In this document: in pieces, positions 6,162 to 9,146 of the stretch
How the letters are laid out: each line of letters opens with the position of its first letter
Position numbering within the stretch: position 1 is the first letter of the stretch
Assembly: GCA_030602675.1 (NCBI GenBank)
Contig: JAUVZH010000077.1
Span: forward strand, 1-9,146
Length of the DNA stretch: 9,146 bases
Direction of reading: 5' to 3'
Origin: Candidatus Heimdallarchaeota archaeon
GTDB lineage: Archaea > Asgardarchaeota > Heimdallarchaeia > JABLTI01
Notes under the pieces: generated by a model
What the model saw: the letters and a program-made list of their open reading frames with translations, nothing else
Told to the model about the DNA's origin: nothing
Database searches by the model: none
Translations under genes and position numbers: made by a program

Positions 6162-7163
6162 TTATCTTGCACTGAGAGCAATACGTTCAATTTCTTGCAT
6201 TTTACTGATAGCATTACTTGAAGGTTTATTATCAGCAGCATCCATTAATTCTCTTGCAAGTATTTCTTCAGCTGTTAGAATATTATTGAATGATTTCTTG
6301 TATACACCTTCAACAATATTGGTTAAAGCAATATCAACTCTCCTCATTGGAGCAACATCAACTGATTGTAGTTGTGCCATACCACCATAGGTTATTCTAG
6401 TAACCTCTTCTCTTGGGGCAGTATTTTGAATAGCATCAATGAGTACTTGTATTGGATTTTTTCCGGTTTGAAGATTTATGATTTCAAAAGTAAGTTTTAC
6501 AGATTTTATCATTCTTTCCTTCTTACCAGTTCCTTTTTTGGTTCTCATTAATTTATTTACAAGTCTTTCTACAATAGGCATTTCAGCTTTTTTGAAACGT
6601 TGATGTTCATATCTTCCACCAGTATGAGGTGTGATAACAGGTCTTAAACTAATGTAAGCTTTTAACCCTGGATCTACAACAACCAAATCATTATAACTCC
6701 ATTTATTGAAAAGTTCAATTCCTTCGTAAGATGGGAGGGGTTCTTCTTTTTCCTCTTTCTCAGGAACCTTTTCTGGTGTTTTTGGTTTTTCTTTAGCTGG
6801 AGTTTTAACAGGTTCTTTTGTTGGAGTTTTTGTTTCTTTAGTTGCAGTAGGTGCTTTTTCTTTCTCAACAGGTTTCTTTTCTTTAGCTACTTTAGGAGTC
6901 TTTACTTTAGCTGCAGGTTTCTTATCTTCTTTCTTTGGAGCTTTTTCTTTTGCTGCTGGTTTTTTCTCTTCCTTTTTAGGAGCTTTTTCTTTAGTTTTCT
7001 TTACAGCAGGTTTTGTCTCTTTTACAGCTTTAGCTTTGGTTGTCTTAGTTTCCTTTGTAGGTTTTTTATCAGTGGAAGCTTCTTTTTTAGATGGTTTTTC
7101 CTTTTTAGTATCTTTCTTAGATTCCTTCTTCTTTGCTTCCCTCTTTTTTCTAGCTTTAGACAT
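6162..7163 (-). CDS. rps7: Small-subunit ribosomal protein uS7 with long Lys-rich N-terminal tail
   Basis: uS7 nucleates assembly of the 30S head and contacts the exit-site tRNA. The core (about 143-333, 191 residues) matches archaeal uS7: LFNKWSYNDL (151-160), VVDPGLKAYISLRPVITPHT (162-181), PIVERLVNKLMRT (196-208), NPIQVLIDAIQNTAPREE (236-253), GGMAQLQSVDVAPMRRVDIA (260-279) and C-terminal EIERIALSAR. Residues 1-142 are an added low-complexity tail, 53 of 142 residues Lys, rich in Ala, Pro, Glu and Thr, like histone H1 tails. It includes a tandem 14-residue repeat (58-71 and 72-85). The tail is in frame with no internal stop and starts at the only ATG with a ribosome site (AGGTGA, 6 nt upstream). 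The rps12 stop lies 10 nt upstream, so the two are coupled. fusA does not follow, unlike the usual archaeal str operon. Confidence 0.96.
   Translation of the reverse strand: MSKARKKREAKKKESKKDTKKEKPSKKEASTDKKPTKETKTTKAKAVKETKPAVKKTKEKAPKKEEKKPAAKEKAPKKEDKKPAAKVKTPKVAKEKKPVEKEKAPTATKETKTPTKEPVKTPAKEKPKTPEKVPEKEEKEEPLPSYEGIELFNKWSYNDLVVVDPGLKAYISLRPVITPHTGGRYEHQRFKKAEMPIVERLVNKLMRTKKGTGKKERMIKSVKLTFEIINLQTGKNPIQVLIDAIQNTAPREEVTRITYGGMAQLQSVDVAPMRRVDIALTNIVEGVYKKSFNNILTAEEILARELMDAADNKPSSNAISKMQEIERIALSAR
6909..6992 (-). repeat. Tandem 42-bp coding repeat in the uS7 tail
   Basis: Two 42-bp units (6951-6992 and 6909-6950) encode KEKAPKKEEKKPAA and KEKAPKKEDKKPAA. The DNA copies differ mainly at synonymous positions, while the peptide differs by one E/D change. 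This suggests an old duplication kept at protein level. Confidence 0.8.
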
Positions 7164-7169
7164 AATTTA

Positions 7170-7175
7170 TCACCT
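7170..7175 (-). promoter_or_regulatory. Shine-Dalgarno of rps7 overlapping the rps12 stop codon
   Basis: The minus strand reads TAGGTGA: the rps12 TAG (7174-7176) overlaps AGGTGA, which lies 6 nt before the rps7 ATG. Ribosomes ending rps12 reach the rps7 start site directly, which implies translational coupling. Confidence 0.8.
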
Positions 7176-7617
7176 ATCTTACTGGCTTCTCTTTTTTGCC
7201 ATAAACTATACTAGCGAGTGATACACCATTAACTTTTGAAACACGCCACTTTATTCCTGGAAGGTCACCCATTGCACCACCTTTAGCTCCACCAATACCT
7301 TCAACAATTACACGGTCGTGTTCTGCAATATGGTTTAAACCTCCGTCAAGTGGGACAAAAGCTCCGATTTGTTTGCCATTCTTAATTAGTTGTACTCGAA
7401 CACATTTACGAAGAGCTGAATTGGGTTGCTTGGACTCTACACCATACTTCTCAACAACTATACCGGAAGCTTGTGGAGCTGCAGCTAAAGGATCAGTTTT
7501 TTTATCTAAACCCAACATTTTTCTCTTATAGTAAATATCTTTCCAACGGAACTTCTTACGTTTATTCTTTAGTTGACGTCCCGCAAACTCGCCTCTAGGG
7601 GCTTTACTACCTGGCAT
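7174..7617 (-). CDS. rps12: Small-subunit ribosomal protein uS12 (archaeal S23e type)
   Basis: uS12 sits at the decoding centre and helps monitor codon-anticodon pairing. At 147 residues it has the length of the archaeal/eukaryotic form. Visible are the basic N-terminus (KNKRKKFRWKDIYYKRK, 17-33), ASGIVVEKYGVESKQPNSAL (50-69) with the decoding-loop PNSA, RKCVRVQLIKNGKQIGAFVP (70-89), GGLNHIAEHDRV (92-103) and the GDLPGIKWRVSKVNGVSL block (117-134). The start is ATG with GGTG 8 nt upstream. It is first in a two-gene unit with rps7. In many archaea rpl30e and nusA precede it; here the upstream neighbour is a divergent zinc-finger gene instead. Confidence 0.97.
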   Translation of the reverse strand: MPGSKAPRGEFAGRQLKNKRKKFRWKDIYYKRKMLGLDKKTDPLAAAPQASGIVVEKYGVESKQPNSALRKCVRVQLIKNGKQIGAFVPLDGGLNHIAEHDRVIVEGIGGAKGGAMGDLPGIKWRVSKVNGVSLASIVYGKKEKPVR

Positions 7618-7625
7618 TGTTTTTA

Positions 7626-7629
7626 CACC
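7626..7629 (-). promoter_or_regulatory. Shine-Dalgarno site of rps12
   Basis: The minus strand reads ATGGTGT, with GGTG 8 nt before the ATG at 7615-7617. The same ATGGTGT string precedes the divergent zinc-finger gene. Confidence 0.6.
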
Positions 7630-7670
7630 ATTAAATATTTGTTAATCTAATATGTTTGCGTGAAAGGATT

Positions 7671-7680
7671 ATTTAAAAAT
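7671..7680 (-). promoter_or_regulatory. Candidate TATA box of the rps12-rps7 operon
   Basis: The minus strand reads ATTTTTAAAT, preceded by CGCAAAG as a possible BRE. Initiation about 25 nt downstream, near 7650, would leave a leader of about 30 nt carrying the GGTG site. Confidence 0.45.
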
Positions 7681-7850
7681 CTTTGCGAAGACTATGATTT
7701 AGTTTTCTACATTTTTTGTAAGGTTATAATATTAATATCTTAACTTATTTTGTTTTTCGAATAGCTTCGGTCGTCTCCCTTAAAATCGTCCTTTAATAAA
7801 GAGATTGGAATTTAGTTAAACTAGCGCATATGGGAAAATCACCCCAAAAT

Positions 7851-7854
7851 GGTG
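7851..7854 (+). promoter_or_regulatory. Shine-Dalgarno site deciding the TTG start of the zinc-finger gene
   Basis: GGTG lies 7 nt before the TTG at 7862. It can pair with CACC at 7840-7843 in a four-base-pair hairpin with a 7-nt loop, which might mask it weakly. Confidence 0.6.
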
Positions 7855-7861
7855 TATTAAT

Positions 7862-8236
7862 TTGCAAAATGATAATGTAGAACTCTCACATTCAAAGGCA
7901 AATTACGATAAAGTCTGTACCATTTGTAATGAAATTATTAGTGAAAAAGACTTGGTTCATGTATTAGATCCAGATGATGCTAGCACAACAGTTCATTTTA
8001 GTTGTTATATTGAGATACAGGAAAAACTGTGTTCTGAATGCGGAAAACCATTCAAAGATCGAGAACGATTATTTTATTGCGAAAAACATTACGAATATTT
8101 TCATACAACAGATATATGCTTGCAAAAACATCTTGAAAAGCATATGAATTTCCAACTTGCCTTTTATGATGCTTTAAAAAATAGAATCACTAAAATAGAA
8201 AGCAGTGAGAGCGAAACAGTAAAGGAAAATTACTAG
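7862..8236 (+). CDS. Small Cys/His zinc-finger protein, LIM/RING-like
   Basis: A 124-residue protein with regularly spaced metal ligands: C19-x2-C22, H45-x2-C48, C57-x2-C60 and C73-x2-H76, then H81, C86, H90 and H94. Two successive four-ligand sites resemble LIM or treble-clef modules, but the 8-residue gap between C48 and C57 is longer than the 2-residue linker of a classical LIM domain. The CEKH...C...H...H end recalls a B-box. Such modules bind protein or nucleic acid partners. The C-terminal part (95-124) is helical and polar. TTG at 7862 is used because GGTG lies 7 nt upstream and no other start codon exists before C19. It is divergent from rps12 and followed by an unknown gene on the same strand. 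Function unknown; an adaptor or regulator is plausible. Confidence 0.82.
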   Translation: MQNDNVELSHSKANYDKVCTICNEIISEKDLVHVLDPDDASTTVHFSCYIEIQEKLCSECGKPFKDRERLFYCEKHYEYFHTTDICLQKHLEKHMNFQLAFYDALKNRITKIESSESETVKENY

Positions 8237-8421
8237 TCATAGAATAAATCGAAAACTGTACCGCGTTTTACCTAAATCAATAATATTAAAAAAGAGATTT
8301 CCAACATATATTTCAGCATTAGCTATGGATGTTCTATACCGGAGTTAAGGTTGAATACAGACATAAAACGACAAATGCTTAAGACAACAAAAAAAACACT
8401 ATATGGAGAGTCTGAAGAAAC

Positions 8422-8820
8422 TTGAGTAAGAGACACTGTTTTATTTATCAAAGAGATAGAGACGAATTCCAAGAAGTTGATAAACTAGATATGGCAGAGC
8501 AATACTTTTCCTATCTAAGCAATGAGCCAGACCAAATTGAAACATACGCAAGTCAAAATGGATCAGATGCAGTACTACTCTTAGACACTGCTGAACAAAA
8601 ATGGACTTTGGTATATGCAAAGGGATCAGGTATCGTTACTCAACGAACAGCTCGAAGACGTGCTGATTCAGCAAGCCGATCAGGAATGCTAATTAAATCT
8701 GGTGAAAGAGTAGGCGTTAATGCAACATTAAGTGTATTGTCAGATTCCAATATTGGTGATCTAAGTAAAAGTGTTCAAAACAAATATCTTTCTCATAATG
8801 ATTTGCGAGGGGTAGAATAA
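8422..8820 (+). CDS. Conserved-looking small protein of unknown function
   Basis: A 132-residue soluble protein that I cannot place in a named family. An acidic/polar first half (1-48) has a helix around 22-45. It is followed by two likely strands, DAVLLLDTAEQKWTLVYAKG (49-68), then a glycine turn, a strongly basic helix (QRTARRRADSASRSG, 74-88) and GERVGVNATLSVL (94-106). The strand-turn-basic helix layout suggests nucleic acid binding, an inference. The start is TTG at 8422-8424; an in-frame TGA at 8413-8415 rules out anything longer. GGAG lies 12 nt upstream, and a TATATGG at 8400-8406 would also fit a leaderless start. The 185-bp gap after the zinc-finger gene contains no gene that I can support. 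No membrane segment or signal peptide is seen. Confidence 0.78.
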   Translation: MSKRHCFIYQRDRDEFQEVDKLDMAEQYFSYLSNEPDQIETYASQNGSDAVLLLDTAEQKWTLVYAKGSGIVTQRTARRRADSASRSGMLIKSGERVGVNATLSVLSDSNIGDLSKSVQNKYLSHNDLRGVE

Positions 8821-8850
8821 GCAAATTTCCCCTCATCGTTTGTTTTTTCT
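8807..8850 (+). terminator. Terminator after the 132-residue gene
   Basis: GAGGGG (8807-8812) pairs with CCCCTC (8829-8834) across a 16-nt loop that contains the stop codon. A T-rich stretch (8839-8850) follows. It lies between two convergent genes. Confidence 0.6.
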
Positions 8851-8852
8851 TA

Positions 8853-9146
8853 TTAACTTAATTTTTCTAATGCTAATTTAGCTTGTTGTAAAAAGCTACT
8901 TGCACCAATATTTTCAGCAATTACTTTCTTAGGAGCTGTTTCAATTGCAATCTTATAATACTTTTTAGCTTCATCCTTTTTGTCTAATTTCTCAAAAATT
9001 ACTGCAAGATAATAATTGATAGCGTGATTCTTTTTTGCTAGTTTTAGTGCCTTTAACATTGTTTTTTCTGCTTCATTCAATTTGCCAGATTCTAGATAGC
9101 TTTTTGCTAAATTATACAAAGCATCATAGCTCTTAGGATCCTGTTT
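8853..9146 (-). CDS. TPR-repeat protein, C-terminal 97 residues (5' end beyond window)
   Basis: The minus-strand frame stays open through the right edge, so the true start lies outside; the TTG at 9117-9119 is internal to a repeat and not a likely start. The visible protein begins with KQDPKSYDALYNLAKSYLES, and two TPR units follow: about residues 4-37 (GKLNEAEKTMLKALKLAKK) and 38-71 (LDKKDEAKKYYKIAIETAPK). It ends with a capping helix (SSFLQQAKLALEKLS). The repeats differ from those of the TPR gene at 4928-5680, and there is no sign the two are recent copies. The role is a protein-binding scaffold with unknown partners. Confidence 0.85.
   Translation of the reverse strand, partial: KQDPKSYDALYNLAKSYLESGKLNEAEKTMLKALKLAKKNHAINYYLAVIFEKLDKKDEAKKYYKIAIETAPKKVIAENIGASSFLQQAKLALEKLS

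Noticed and set aside
6151..6162. Perfect palindrome ATTTCATGAAAT just after the rps7 stop
   Set aside because: It is short, has no loop for an RNA hairpin, and lies between a stop codon and a better terminator; an operator here has no support.
6674..7221. Open frames in or opposite the uS7 tail region
   Set aside because: They arise from the low-complexity Lys codon runs, and the uS7 reading frame accounts for the sequence.
8237..8421. Possible small gene or RNA in the gap between the two plus-strand genes
   Set aside because: The only ATG-led frame I followed there (at 8324) is seven codons long, and I saw no stable fold or tRNA features; at most it holds a promoter for the next gene.
1..9146. 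Search for a defence island, CRISPR array, IS element or integrated element
   Set aside because: There are no spaced palindromic repeats, transposase or integrase motifs, or terminal repeats. The nuclease-fold gene alone is not evidence of a defence system.

Overview
The window is AT-rich DNA from an archaeon. The clearest markers are an archaeal/eukaryotic-type ribosomal protein uS12 next to an archaeal-type uS7, an archaeal-type UMP kinase (PyrH), and GGTGA/AGGTGA Shine-Dalgarno sites, with BRE/TATA-like boxes upstream of several genes. DnaK and GrpE are bacterial-type chaperones found in mesophilic and moderately thermophilic archaea. An Asgard archaeon would fit the low GC, the histone-H1-like tail on uS7 and the small LIM/RING-like zinc protein, but nothing here proves that placement.

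Layout from left to right. (1) Positions 1-1351, minus strand: grpE then dnaK, a heat-shock operon whose dnaK runs off the left edge. (2) 1352-1702: a 351-bp divergent intergenic region with a candidate grpE promoter and a 20-bp tandem direct repeat. (3) 1703-2458, plus strand: an unrecognised protein with six membrane segments. It converges through a shared hairpin terminator on (4) 2483-4039, minus strand: an acidic, helical protein of about 518 residues with a C-terminal PD-(D/E)XK-type nuclease fold, downstream of (5) pyrH at 4110-4799. (6) 4928-6024, minus strand: a winged-helix regulator with a leaderless-looking promoter, followed by a seven-repeat TPR protein. (7) 6162-7617, minus strand: rps12-rps7, translationally coupled, where uS7 carries a 142-residue Lys/Ala/Pro/Glu tail. 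(8) 7862-8820, plus strand: a Cys/His-rich zinc-finger protein and a conserved-looking unknown protein of 132 residues, both starting with TTG. (9) 8853-9146, minus strand: the C-terminal part of a second TPR protein, cut by the right edge.

The genes fall into short units. GrpE is the nucleotide exchange factor for DnaK. uS12 and uS7 build the small ribosomal subunit. PyrH makes UDP. The winged-helix/TPR pair and the PyrH/nuclease-fold pair are plausible two-gene transcripts, but their joint function cannot be read from the sequence. I see no CRISPR array, transposase, integrase, tRNA or rRNA, and no recognisable defence system. The most unusual items are the uS7 tail, the nuclease-fold protein, the zinc-finger protein and the tandem repeat upstream of grpE.
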